DNA of 64,000 bases from Thalassia testudinum (Eukaryota; Streptophyta; Magnoliopsida; Alismatales; Hydrocharitaceae). Within the stretch, counting starts at the first letter, position 1. The number at the start of each line of letters is the position of its first letter. The stretch is taken from positions 18,172,501 through 18,236,500 of the forward strand of contig JAZHRO010000024.1 in the NCBI GenBank assembly GCA_037157565.1, written 5' to 3'. Below are positions 1-12,430 of this stretch, piece by piece. The translations under genes and the position numbers were made by a program. The notes below the pieces were generated by a model, which was not told the origin of the DNA, ran no database searches, and worked only from the letters and a program-made list of their open reading frames with translations.

Positions 1-1304
1 CACCAGACAAGTAGCCAGACCTCGGAAATCGCAAGAGAATTCCCAAGGGTCACCCACCTGTGTCATCACAGGCGCAAGCCATATGCGCCCGACTGCTACC
101 TCAGATAGCCCTCTCCACGGGCATCACACTCGGTCCCGCCAGTAGTCAGCCAGGAGAGAGTAACAGGACAACCCTCTATGCCAAGTCATTCGAGAGAATG
201 AAGGAGATCAAGCTGAGACTCGTAAAGCATGATTCACATAGCACCCCACCCCCTATGTGTGCAGAGGCAATGAGTCGTAGGAACTTTTTCCTTTTATGTG
301 CCTTTAGGGCTTCGGTCTTCTACGATGTGGGACTAATCCTACAAGGCTTCTTCGCATAGCTGTAGGTTGATGTCTTCGTCAAATCAACGTAGCTATTGTG
401 GCTTTGCGTCCCAATTGAAGCCCTGGGATGACTCCTAGAGATGCTTCGCATCGCCTGGGCATGGAAGCATTGAAGAATGTGGCTGGGAGATGATGGAAGG
501 AGTCGGAGAAGGAGGTGGCGGTGACGGAGCTCCAGTGAAGCACCTGAAAACCATAACACGGCCTCGCAGCCTCATTAAAATAGCTCAAAAGGTTCACCGT
601 GGGATGGCAAACGTGATGGTGTGCGTGGTGAGGCAAGTGCATGCATGAGAAGGTCGTGCGGCCTCTAGCGGAGGTGCAGTGAGGGTGGAGTTTGGGGGAG
701 TCGTAGAGTGGCGAATAGGGTGAATTGGTAGAGGGCTTTTGCCCTCCATGTGATGGAGGAGCTTTTGGAGTTGGTGGCGAAGCGGATGGAGGTGTGGAGC
801 AGTGGAGGCGCTTCGCCAGAGATGTGGCTGGAACAGAAGAAGGTGAAGGTGGTCGAGGTGATACGACAATCGTGCGTGAGTTATGAATGCGAGAAAAAGT
901 AGGGGGAGAGAGAAAGGGATAGAGATCAACGAGGTAGAGAGGTGGAGACAGCCGATTGTGGTAGATCGACGCCAGAGGAGGAGGAGACGGCGAGACGACG
1001 ATAATGAAGTAGGCGGAGATACGCCCTCCCTTTGGCTGGGGAGGGTCATGATGAAGAGAGGAGTACAATAAGCCGACCAATTTGGTCGTTGGACGACCGA
1101 AGGAGAAGGATCGAAGAAGGTCGCCGAAGCAGTGGTCTTGAAGGTCGGAGGAAGGGGAATAGGGGGCTTTTGACTCTCCAAGACTTGCTGAAAAATTCGA
1201 CCAAGCCCTGGGGATCCTTATATAGGCCTCAGGGATCAGTTAGAGCTTGGGAAGTAAGCTTCCCAAGCTTGGAAGACTCGCCGGAGTTGGAAATTTAAAG
1301 ATAC
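1..1304. other. Unassigned repeat-like region, no gene
   Basis: I recognise no protein here. Both strands carry medium-length open frames, but they are low-complexity (Ser/Pro/His-rich on the minus strand) and match no family I know. On the minus strand a TATA-like CTATATAAGG lies near 1217-1226, followed by a pyrimidine-rich leader. With the AT-rich DNA to its right this looks like an LTR promoter in minus orientation. That is inference, because I could not find a second copy or clear LTR ends. Confidence 0.3.
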
Positions 1305-1338
1305 CCTAATCTCTCATGCGTTCGCATGAGAGATTAGG
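1305..1338. repeat. Perfect 16-bp inverted repeat (hairpin)
   Basis: The arm cctaatctctcatgcg (1305-1320) is followed by a 2-nt tt spacer and then its exact reverse complement (1323-1338). The transcript of either strand would fold into a very stable stem. No mismatch is present, although the surrounding DNA looks old and decayed. No flanking gene explains it. Confidence 0.85.
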
Positions 1339-3784
1339 AAGGCTTTGGGGCTCAAGATCGGATTCAATAGAAAGAGGACTCCTCAAGGAATCTCCCTTCC
1401 AATTTTAGAAGGGATTGATTGATCAGAGAAGTTCTCTTTAACCAAAGGTCGTTGGAGTTGTAGGAATAGGATTTCAGGGCGGTAAGGACCTTTTTGTGAA
1501 AAATACAACAAAATTGGGGGGCTATTTGTAAGAAATTCAAAAGTTAGGGGCATGTGTGTGAGATAAAAGAATCAAACAGGACCAAATTACAAACTAGGTC
1601 AAGATGATCTCAGGTTGGGCCCAAATTTTGGTACAAGTATAATTTGGACCTAAGGAATCCAATGGTGAAGTTGGATTTTGATTTTGACTTGGTTTGACTG
1701 GGTAATTTATAGAATCACCTAAATTAGGACAAATGTCTGTCTGAGACACTATTTTGGGTCAAGACGGGTTCTGATGGTCAAATTGAAGGTACCAAACCCT
1801 AGAGAATATTTTTCTATGAATTTTAAAAATTTTAGGTGAATTTTATCCTGATCAGAACCTCAGTTAATTAAGCAGGTCTGTTTTTAAGGTTTTGGAAGTC
1901 ATTTAATTCTTGAAATGCGTAAGAACCCTTTTCTGACTGTTCTGATCCACTTGTTAGACTCTTAAGATCATTTGACCCTTAATTAACCCTTAAGAAAACC
2001 TGTGATTATTCTGCACTTAAGATATGATAGTAAAATTACAATTTTAACCCTGGTTTCTTGTATTTCTCTCTGAAAGAATTTGCACTGTATTATGGCCTTC
2101 TGATGGTTATGTAGGAGCATTTAATGACTTAATCAGATCAAATTGAGCTAGTTATGGCTCATGAAGGTGTTCCCATCAATAACTCGTGCGAGTAACAAAA
2201 TCCAAGGCAGAAAAATAGTTCCTCATACTAGGCATACGAGCAGTTCTTAATACAAGGAACGAAAAAGTCTCTTCTTTTACAACAAACATCGACTATTACA
2301 TTCCCCAGATTATTATCTCTGGGTAAATTACAGCTGAAAAGAGATAGGGTAGTACAAAGAAAATGGTGGCACCAGGACTCAGCGACTTCGCCCTTGGTCT
2401 TCCAGGCTGCTCGCACTCAGCAGAACAGGGTGATAGTGTAGCAATAAGACCAATAAGCCCTGTCACTCTTATCGGGCCCACCCGGAATGACTCCCCTGCA
2501 AAACTGGTCTGTCCCTGCTAAACGCCACTAGCCTACATCCCTAGTAAGGAGCAGGCTGTCATGCCCCTACCCCTCCGCAGCAGAGGATTGTCCCACTTCC
2601 AGGACATGTACCCCCTTCTGCAAGGGAATAGTGTCTTAACGAGGAGCCCACTACCAGTTCGGTAGGAGTTGATAGATGGCAACAATCATTTGAGGGAGTC
2701 GGGGTCGCCCAGAGGTATAAAGTACCTCCCAATATATCGGTGAGGTACCCCACCTAATGAACACCACCAAGCCTTCAGCCGGCCCTTCCGTGAGGAATCC
2801 CCAAACAAACTCAACCGTCTGGATGAGCATTGTGGGGGCCATCTGACTAAGGCTCCACATCTGCTCGAGCATATACACTCTCGCAAGTGGAGCTTCTGGC
2901 AGCAACAGCCCATGCTCCGCCTCTGCGGAGTGATCAAGGGAGCGGAGCGAAGCAGGAAGCATTACAACTCTACAAAGGAGCGACCTTCCCCCGAGCCCCA
3001 GGAGGCACCCCTAGGCCCCAAGAGAGCTTACCCCACCCCTTCTCGGCTCCCCACTTGCTTCCTCTCGAACTCCTCGAGAGCAAGAGGATCGCGTCTTCAT
3101 GCTTCGCCAAACGAGCCTCCCCCACACAGGATGAACCCCTACCCAGGAGAGCTCGTCACAGCATTCGATATCGCCCAACGAAAGAAACCCAAGAAGCCTA
3201 CACCAGAAAACAAGGAAAAATGGGCACAAAAGGGAGGATAAGCCACTACAGGCGTATCCAAGACTCAAAGTCCTTACCTCAACCCGTGTGTTGAGCGGGG
3301 GCACGAAGAGGAGCTCTCCCATATCCAAAGAGCAGCACATAGCCACCCTTCGATTGTTCCACCAAACACGCACAAGTTTGGTGACGAAGCTCTATTAAAG
3401 GGGCGAACGGAACAAAAATGTTCCTCCCCATGACTATCAAGTCCCTCAAGCACAGCGAAAGAGGAGGGGTGGCTGTGAAGTGAGGGCCATCAAGGACCCC
3501 TATTTATAGTCTCGTCACGTGGGCTCCCAAGGGCACTAATGTCTTTCCACCCTTCCCTTGGAGATCGCCAATTCCCAAGGAACCAAATCCCCCGAGATAC
3601 AACACAGATTCTGCGGCTGCATGACAACGCTAACAAAACCACCAATCAAGGACCCCGAGCGTTATTACACGCTGGACATTCGAAAAGCCTTTCATGCCTT
3701 TCCAAAAAAGCACGACGCCTTGGACCACGACCTTTCACAGCAACGTCAATTAATGCCTACATCAGCGTCTCAAATGATGCCGCC
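1339..3784. other. Unassigned retroelement-like stretch, no gene
   Basis: AT-rich DNA to about 2200 gives way to GC-richer DNA with short open frames on both strands. None shows a recognisable domain. A minus-strand TATA box (CTATAAATAGGGG, RC of about 3500-3513) with a CT-rich leader suggests another LTR or retroelement leader in minus orientation. The run into the tandem repeats at 3785 and the LTR at 4232 suggests decayed internal sequence of an LTR element. I cannot name the family. Confidence 0.3.
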
Positions 3785-4055
3785 TTCTTAGGTCAGCACA
3801 GGCTCAGGCTCGGGCTCATACGCCCCATCCCTACACCCAAGAGATGTCGTCTCCTCAGGCCGGCACGAGCTCGAGCTCATATGCCCCATGCCCAAGTGAG
3901 GCCGCCTCTGAAGGCTGGCATGGGCTCCGGCTCATACACCCCACACCCAGGTAATGCCTCCTCCTAAGGCTAGTGCAACCTCGAGTTGATACGCCCCGCG
4001 CTCAAGTAAATGTCGCCCCCTAAGGTCAGCAAGAGCCCGGGCTTATGCGCCCCAA
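3785..4055 (+). repeat. Tandem repeat, about 4-5 diverged units of 60-70 bp
   Basis: Successive units share the core aaggtcagca...gggctcatacgcccca...cccaag, each diverged by several substitutions (for example around 3790, 3857, 3917, 3975 and 4022). The array ends about 180 bp left of the LTR at 4232. Minisatellites between pol and the 3' LTR are known from Tat/Ogre-type Ty3 elements, so this may be the 3' untranslated part of such an element. No pol sequence is present to confirm it. Confidence 0.6.
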
Positions 4056-4231
4056 CAAGGGGATTCTTCCAAGCAGTGGGAAACAGGTGAAAGCCACCAA
4101 CTCCTCCATCATAAATGTTCCCCCCACCACAACATAGCTGGAAGAACATCTGGGAGCATCATCTACCGTGTAGTTTTGGTCACTCTCACTACTCTCTCAG
4201 CATTTCACACTAGCTAGAGAGTGGAGGCATA

Positions 4232-4787
4232 TGATAAGGGGCAAAAAATACCCTCAGATCCAAAATCCGCACAAGGCCCGACAGAGGATCCGACTACCTG
4301 ACTACCGGACATACAGGCGGAACCGACATCACCCGGTCTACCTAAATCCAGTCGAATCCCGACCAAAACCCGTCTAGCCTGACAAAAGATTCAACGCAGC
4401 AAGGGTAGAAGATATAATGAGATAGACCTGACCACCTAGGCCCTGAAAGCAGACAAGTAGTTTGACAGTAAGGATACTAGAGGCCATCAAGTGTGGGTTC
4501 TCCCCGCGATATAAATAGAGGGAAGGGCCCCTAATGAAGGGGGACCTTCCCCTCTCCCCCGGAGAGGAAGAGAAAATCTTGTAATCTTGAAAATTCTAGT
4601 GCATAGTTGGGAGCATTATCCTCACCCCATACGTACACCACTTACGATGGAACTGGGTCACCAAATCCCTGTCTTTCTTGGTGCTTGCTTGTTGATTGTT
4701 ACTCTATCCTCCTGTGTGATGGATGATAATAGCTAAGTAGCACCTCTAACCTATATAAATCTCTTGGTGACCTTCCAAAACCCATCA
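4232..4787 (+). mobile_element. LTR (probable 3' or solo LTR), plus orientation
   Basis: The segment starts TGATAAGGGG and ends CCCATCA, so it has TG...CA termini. A good TATA box (TATAAATA, 4510-4517) with a G/C-rich leader follows in plus orientation. A purine-rich stretch (agagagtggaggcata) immediately to the left could be a polypurine tract, favouring a 3' LTR. No second copy is in the window, and the flanking pentamers (gcata / gcacc) do not match well, so a truncated element is more likely than a clean solo LTR. Confidence 0.45.
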
Positions 4788-7700
4788 GCACCATAAAAAG
4801 TAGCATGATAATTAGTTAAGACATACACGATGAAGATCTAAGCCTTTATCCTTAGTTTAAAATTAGTTCTCAGAGGTTGCTCTTAATCACTTATATCATC
4901 GACAAAAAGTAGTCTACTTTACAATATAGATCAAAGACTATCCCTAGAATATTAATCATCATTCTTAGAAAATTATTTGTCAAGACTGGACATTTTGTGA
5001 GGTAATATGCCTCTTTTATTGTCACATACCATTAGAATTTCTCTTTTAACTAATACCATTTTTTCTTATAGTACTGTAACTAATTCTAGATTAAGCACTC
5101 CCCCCACTATGAATGGGCCTAATTACTTCAATGTGAAGTAATATATGATTTACAAGTAACTTCAAGAATGGATTGATTGTGTGAACATTGTAGATTTACT
5201 TATCATGCTGCGAACTTACTTTTCTACTCTGCATTGTAAGGAATGACCCTCATTCCACCATTGAAACCGCCCCAAAAATGCAAACTGGATGGAACCCTTC
5301 TTCAATATTTAACCTCCTACCAGTGGACAGGAGGGTAGTTGAGCCCATTGAAGTTGTGGTTTGAACTTCACCACAACGTTGAATGCACCTCAGGAAATGG
5401 TTGGCTTTAATTCCCATTTGCACTGTAACCAATGAGCCAACAGTGCACTAATTTTTCGCCCCTTCTTACACATGGGTAAGTATAATGGATCAGATTTGGG
5501 TTCAATTTTATTATTCTCAAATATATCCTCATTTACAAATTTATTTTCTATACCTATTTCAAATACAATCAACGAAAATTCATCTCATATCTAGTAAATT
5601 AACGGATACTCATTTAATTAATAGATATCCATGAACATGTATATATCACCATATATTTAAATACTATAATGAAAACAATACATATTTTATTATGAAAATT
5701 TTTTTTAAATAAAATCATCTTTTCAAGGATATGTAAAATAAATAAAAATATCATAATGAAAAATAAAATTACCAAAATTTTAAATATATTTCATAGTTTA
5801 TAACAAAAAAATAATCACATGAGAGAGGATAAGAGTCTTATCCTGATATTGAAATTGAATTTGGAGTCACGCTACAATCTAGCTAGTGGTGGTGAAGATA
5901 AACACATGAGAGAGGAGAGTAAGTCCTAATATTGAGACTTGAGATGAAATTTAAATAGTACAAAGGAGAGAGGAGAGGATAGAAAACATCACGTTGTAGT
6001 ACTACTTGAGATGAAATCTGATGTTGAAATGAAATTTGAAAAATTAGAAGTTCGAGAGGTGTGGGTTCGTGATCACTTTTAGTTCTCATGGTCACGTGAG
6101 CAGCCCATTGAGAGTATTGAGACATTTTGAATTTCTAGAGTTGGAAGTCTTGGAGTTTTAGAACGTTCAGAATTAATTTCTAGAGTCTTGTATATATAAT
6201 ATATTTATATCGAGTGTACGGGTTCGGACGTACCTTTCCTCGTATCCGAATCCAAATCCGATTCGATTTGCATCCAAAAATCCAAATCCACCTAAATATT
6301 AAATAGAGTAGATTTTACTCATCCGAATCGAATCGGGTTGGATCAATTCTCTATTAGAGAGTACCAGATTTGCATCCCTACGCATGGGTAAAAAGAAGGG
6401 AGAAACATAAAAGCATGCATGTATATATACAAAGAATGTATGTAGCTAGCCATATGATGCGGACAAAAAATCATGCAATTTGGTGATCACGAGAGGTTTC
6501 TTGTCTCTTACTTCATGATTTCATTGCCCTATCACAGTTCTCCCGGTCAGAGTTTGTTCAGGGATCCTTGTATGATCCTTCGTTAATTTGACCCACTTAG
6601 ATTTTAGCTTATAAATAACTTGATGACGTTCTGAGTGGCTTCAAGGATTCCTTAGTTCGAACTTATTATTATCATGCCTCGGATCCGAGCAGAAGATTGC
6701 AACAGCCGTAAACAAAAAACAATAATAATTTTCGTCGAACAGGTTCAGGAAATGCAAAATGTTACGTAAGATTCGAGACTGCTTTCAGCTACTCTCTTTT
6801 AAGTGCTGTGGGGGTTCTGGCCATTGAATGCCTTTCAGTTCTCGATCCTTGTGATCCAGAGATTTCAAAAGCCCCTAGCAGGCGGAGGCGTGTTTGCTCA
6901 GGTGATGTAACAAGTAGCAGGATAAAACGAATGATGTATTGAGGTGATATTATTAGATATTTATTTAATATAAAGATATAAATGTGAAAGTTGATTTAGC
7001 GTAGGAAATATGTTTTGATAAATATATTTTAATATATATTAATATTAATATTATGTAATGGAATTAGGGTGGAACAGGTATTTGACTTGATCCGACCTAA
7101 TCCGAACACGTTAAGGCTCGAATATTTTTTGTGAGCTTTACGTCGGATTTAATGTCTAAAAATTTCAATCACTGGAGACCCAATACTTTGGGAATAGATT
7201 TGGTTGGGTTGAATCTAAAAAAATAATTTTTTAACTTTTTTATATGTAAGCGATTTGAGTATTCCTTTACAAAAATAAATTTAATTTTTTTTTATAAAAA
7301 TTATATGAACTTATTCTAAATGTACTTAAGGTCTTTTTAATAAAGATTAAATTTAAAAATTAATGTGAAGTTTTTTTGTCGCAATCCTTTGCAATTTTAT
7401 GATTTTATTATTTTTTATTACTTATCTTCCTATGTTTCATAAAATCAAAAGTTAACTACTCTATATATCATAAACGGTTAACAAATCTATAATTGTAAAT
7501 AATTTAATGATAGCTTCAAAATAAATATTTTTCAAGTTATCGGATTTAGCCAAATTCTAATGAATTGTGACCTGAGTTAGCCCAAATGTGAATGAGCCTT
7601 AAAGTTGATGTCCAAGTTTGACCCACAAAAAATTTAAATTTGAGTCAGGTTAAGGTTTTTCAACTCGGATTATGGGTTGGATTCAAGTCGACCCGACCCA

Positions 7701-8039
7701 ATATTCTACCAGTCACATAATCACATGTAAATTTTATTTTCTTTCAACCAAGGTAAATTTTACATTTTTTTCTTTTGGATTCTATTTGGATGCTGCCGAA
7801 ATAAAATTATTTTTTATTTAATTAGCCAAAAGGATTAAAACCTAACCATGATTTGATTAGAGAGGGGCCACCCAAGCAGGTTGTTGTTCTCTTACATATC
7901 ATAAATTGTATATATATGATATAAACTTTGGAATATATATACATGGATACCCTTAAGAAAATACTATGTAAAAAATTAATGATTTTTCTTAAAAGGACTC
8001 CTAAGTTCATTATCTCTTTTTCAAATAAATTCTCCCTCT
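4788..8039. other. AT-rich intergenic DNA, no gene
   Basis: No coding sequence is supported. Two stretches look like decayed MITE-like repeats rich in tcggattcgg/gacccgaccc wording. One ends near 6384 with ttgcatccctac, which resembles the end of the hAT-like element at 62604-63288. The other spans about 7065-7700. I could not define both ends of either one. Confidence 0.4.
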
Positions 8040-8770
8040 CTCATCTCATACCTCCTCCACCTCTCATGACTACGACAACAACAACAACAACAATGATAAC
8101 AACGTGGGAGGAGCAACGGGAGAAGGCAAGTGGTGGTCACATTGAAGTCAAGCAGCAACATTTGACAAGGAGGAGTCACAAGGAGAGGGATATGGAACAA
8201 GGGTGTTGGAAGGGAGAGTTGAAGCAGCAAGAGAAGATAGGAGGAGGACGAAGGACTAGAGGAGAAGGGGAGGAGGAAGAAAAGGAGGAGGAGTTGGAGA
8301 ATGAGGGGATTCTCAGGAGGGGGAGACCGAAGAGCAGAGGAGGGGGAACGAGGGGAGGAGGCAAGGAGGAGAGCTAAGGTGAGGGAGGTGCACGCATTGA
8401 GGGGAGGCGAGGAGGAGGGATGAAGGGAGGAGGTAGGGATGAGGGCCAAGGGCACAAGGAGTTAGGGAGGAGGGATTCATCGAGGAGGAGGCTGAGGACT
8501 CATGTGTGGTAGGGCATTGGCAAGTAGAGGAGGAGGGAGTCATCGAAGGAGGAGCCAAGGCTCATATACAGCAAGGCGTAGGGACGTGGAGGAGGGAGTT
8601 GTCGAGGAAGGTCCAGGGGGTGAAGGAGGGGAGCAAGAGCAAAGGAGAGGGTGCTTGAAGGAGGAGGAGGAGGTGGAGGAGGAGAGGGGACCAAAGGGGG
8701 AGGTGAAGGGGAGAGGAGAGATGGATGAGGAGGGGGAAGAAAAAGAGATCAGGAGGCAAAGGGCTTCTTG
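8040..8770 (+). repeat. Strand-asymmetric purine-rich (GGA/GAG) tract
   Basis: About 700 bp are dominated by G and A on the plus strand (gaggagg-type words), with pyrimidines on the other strand. This yields long but low-complexity open frames in several phases (Glu/Gly/Arg-rich on plus; Pro/Ser/Leu-rich on minus). No domain, no conserved start and no codon bias support a gene, so I treat it as a polypurine low-complexity tract. Confidence 0.7.
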
Positions 8771-8939
8771 GTGAAAAAGAAAGACAAGAAAAGAAAAAAA
8801 AATTTATATAAAAATTACTTTATTTTCTGATCCTTAAAGTTCAAGGGGGCATTCTAACGAGCAATTGGATATATATATTTCCAGAGATATACACCTTTAA
8901 ACAAAATAAGTGAATATATGAACATTTTTTTCCAAAGTT

Positions 8940-8966
8940 TATATATATATATATATATGTGTGTGT
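8940..8966. repeat. (AT)n(GT)n microsatellite
   Basis: A pure AT run of about 20 bp is followed by a short GT run. Confidence 0.9.
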
Positions 8967-11223
8967 AAAGAATGTCAACCATTGAATAATATGACCTTTC
9001 TACTTCTGCAGAAACTAAGTAAGTCAATTATGCACTTTGATTGGATTACTTGACCTTTATCCTAACATAAAGTGGATAATTGGTACACTGCGAAGGCTTT
9101 TTTCTTAAGATAAAAAGGATGCTAGGTTAGTGGAAATTAAGCAACAAATACCTTGAGTAAGATCAACATCAAGTCCGTAAGTATATATATAATCTTTGTT
9201 TGTCTCCATAAAGCGTTGTGCTTATTTAGCTACGCAATGAAAGTATAGGAATAGAAACAAGTAATGGAGTACATTTGAGACCACCAAACATAAATATAGC
9301 CACTATCTCTCTTAACATGCATGGCTAACAAAGTCATTGGATGAATTCAACTCCTATTTGGATCAGAGGAGTCGCCAATAAGCATGCCAATTCAAATGTC
9401 TCTCTACTTCTTTTTTGAATCCCATTTAGGCAAGTTGGGCAGAAATCGAACGTCGTGCACATACCAATCTCTCAGGTAATATAAAGATGGACGTTCGAAG
9501 ATTTGACTCTCCTATCAAAGTCAAAAGTCTATCGTGTTGGCAAAATTTTCTCTACTTTTTTCATCGAACAAAGTAAACTCTATTTAATAATAAATTCTCA
9601 TTCCTCACTGCCTGAGAGTGTGCAATCGATCGAGTAGAAGAATCACACGACACATTAAAAAAATGGCTGCACTTCACACGATTCATCATCCGTTCGAACT
9701 GGATCACCTGCGGTTTGCAACCAAAACCAGTAGAGATGGGAACATTTAGTAACGACCACCTGCAGGGTTTGCAACCCCCCCGCCCAAATCCTAACCCTTG
9801 TTGCAGACTAAAGTCCAAAGGAGAAAATTAATAATAAAGGCATGCAAGCCTCTAATTTAATTTCCCAGCGGGGAAGTATTATATACGTCCAGAAGCCAAA
9901 GGATGGTCACATGACCTCAGAAGTAACGCATGTGGACAGGAGACGCAACAACCGAACCTGCTGCTGCGTCAGCCACCACTCCATTTGGCATTGCATGCAG
10001 CTGAGCAAACTGTGACCGCACATTTGTTTTGCCAGATGTGAACACGTATATATCCCTTGTTTAATGAATTACATCATGAAATAAAGTAAGAGGAGATATA
10101 TATATCTAGGAGATATCTCGGTATAAACTTATTCCAAGTAGAGGGGTGGAATGAACTTACACGTAGCCGCCACTCGCTTCTTAGAAAAAAATATATCTCT
10201 CGTGTATTCTCACCGTACGTGATGGTTTTAATGGGTACTTTTTATTTTTTTAATTGGTAGAATTTACTTTTTACATGTGTAAAAAATTATTTTTTTGATA
10301 AGTGAAAATCACTTTTTAGACGAAAAATTACTCTTTTATAAATAAAAAATTATATTTTAAGTGAAAAATCATCTTCTACATGTAGAAAGTTAAAATATAT
10401 CAATATATTTTTATTTTTCACTTATGATAAGGTAAAACATATCAACCAATATATTTTCATTTTCTATCGGTACGCTTTCATCTTCCATCGGTATATTTTA
10501 GTTTGGCAACTAGCATCACTTTTGAGTGGAGGTAGAGGTTGGCAATCCCATGTTTTGTTATTTCCCACCTCTCTTTTTATTCTCAACCAATAAATATTAG
10601 AATAATCAATCTATATAATTATTTTTTATTGGTGAAAAATTATTTCTCAATTATTATATTTTAATTTTCAATCGATGTATTTTAATTTTTAAAAAATATA
10701 TTTTAATTTTTTTCACCTTTGATGCTGAGAACCTACACATTACAAAAATCACTTACAAGACACGTTTCTCTACTTATATCCTACTTATTCTTCCAAATAT
10801 CTTTACTTATCCAATAATTTAACACATATCTCTTTCGAATATCAAAATTAACTTATCCATTATTTATCCCTCAATTTCACTCCTTATAAATTTACCCCTT
10901 AAATTTTATCCTACGAAACAAGCGCTACACAAGCGCTACCTTGAAAACAAAAACTTTCGTAGGGGTGCCATAAATGAGTGGAGAGTGGAGGCATAAGGCG
11001 GCCAACACCTACATGCAGGGAAGGATCAGGAGCCGTCTGCCCACGTGAGCCGTTGTTGTCTTTTCTTGTGTCGAGAGGTGACAGAGCTTCTTACTTTTGT
11101 GTTTGACACGTATCCCGTTTTTTTTCTTTTACATAAACAAAATAAAGGGATATGTATGCGTATGTATAGATTTAGATATATACACATACCCACAAACAGT
11201 ACTATATGTATGTATGTGTGTAT

Positions 11224-11225
<2 letters not shown>

Positions 11226-11254
<29 letters not shown>
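11226..11254 (+). repeat. (GA)n microsatellite
   Basis: About 14 uninterrupted GA units, preceded by a diverged (TATG)n stretch at about 11200-11224. Confidence 0.95.
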
Positions 11255-11260
<6 letters not shown>

Positions 11261-11602
11261 CTATGTATGTATTATGTACATATGCATATGTGTAAATTAA
11301 GAGTCACATCTCATTTTAATATGATGATAGCGTTAAAGCTCTTAGGATCAATTTTTCAACCAAAATAAAAGTGAAAAAATTGAGTGATGCACATAAAATT
11401 AAAAGTAATTCACATAGAAGTCCCCCAACTTGTACCTATATTTCAATATGATCCCTAGACTGAAACACATCAATGTCATCCTTAACCTTTATATCCATAT
11501 CAACGTAGTCCCCCTTTTCAATGTTCAAATTAACGTAGTTATAATTTGCTAAGTTTTTTAACTTAAATTAGGCTAATAACAATTTTAAAATGAAGTATAT
11601 TA

Positions 11603-11850
11603 TTTAAATCAACTTCAAATTTCAATAAATAACAAAGTCAAGGGAACATACAATTAAAAAGATCAAGGATAACATTGATGTGTCTTGAATTTTAGAAACT
11701 ACATTAAACTATGAGTATAATTTTAAATCAACTTCAAATTTCAGTAAATAACAAAGTCAAGGGAACTGCATTGATACAATTAAAAGGATCAAGAATAACA
11801 TTGATGTGTTTTGAATTTTAGAGACTACATTAAACTATAAGTATAATTTT
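11603..11850. repeat. Tandem duplication, unit about 119 bp
   Basis: The sequence beginning tttaaatcaacttcaaattt at 11603 recurs at 11722. The two copies run in parallel to about 11850, including shared cores ataacaaagtcaaggga and ataacattgatgtgt. The second copy carries a small insertion (tgcattgat). No gene is involved. Confidence 0.85.
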
Positions 11851-12179
11851 AGGGCCTTTTAAGTAAAATACTCTAAATTAATGTAGCAATATGATTGAAA
11901 TGAACGGATGCATCAGATATTTTTTTTTGTGACAAAAGGGCTCCCTTGAAGGTTAAATAATAGTATTATATATAGCTCAACTGCATGGTATATGGCTCTG
12001 AGTGTTGGCCTATTAATTGTATGTGTTTTAAAAAAGTTACCTATAAAATAAAAATGTCAAGATGGATGTGTGAATTATCGGAAAGAAATTGGGATGGCAC
12101 CATTAGAAGATAAAATGAAAGAGATTTTACGTTTATTTGCTATCTGCAAAAGGATACAAATACGAAAACATGTGTTGCA

Positions 12180-12430
12180 ACGTGAAATCAGAATCAACCG
12201 ATTGAAAATTATAATCAACCAATTGAAAATCAAAATAAATCAAAACACATCTGTTAAAAATGATTTTCAATCGGTTGAAACTCAAAACACACCAATTGAA
12301 AATGAGATACACCAATATATTTTATCTTTCTATTTGTAGTAAATAATTTTTCACTTAGAATGTAATTTTTCGCCTATAAAAAGTAATTTTTCATCTATAG
12401 AAAAATGATTTCCACCGATGAAAATTCAAA
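12180..12430. repeat. Imperfect short-period repeats around ccgattgaaaat
   Basis: Words of the type aaccgattgaaaat, ccaattgaaaat and cggttgaaact recur in both orientations every 20-30 bp. Similar wording occurs at 10250-10720 and about 39595-39690, so this is part of a dispersed repeat family. One open frame (12070-12339, plus) runs through it but is simply repeat-encoded. Confidence 0.5.

Noticed and set aside
379..1181. Minus-strand open frames of 233 and 195 residues
   Set aside because: Low-complexity Ser/Pro/His composition, overlapping each other in different phases, no domain; likely leader-like repeat sequence.
8021..8774. Several overlapping open frames of 60-150 residues on both strands
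   Set aside because: They arise from the purine/pyrimidine bias, which removes stop codons. No protein family is visible.
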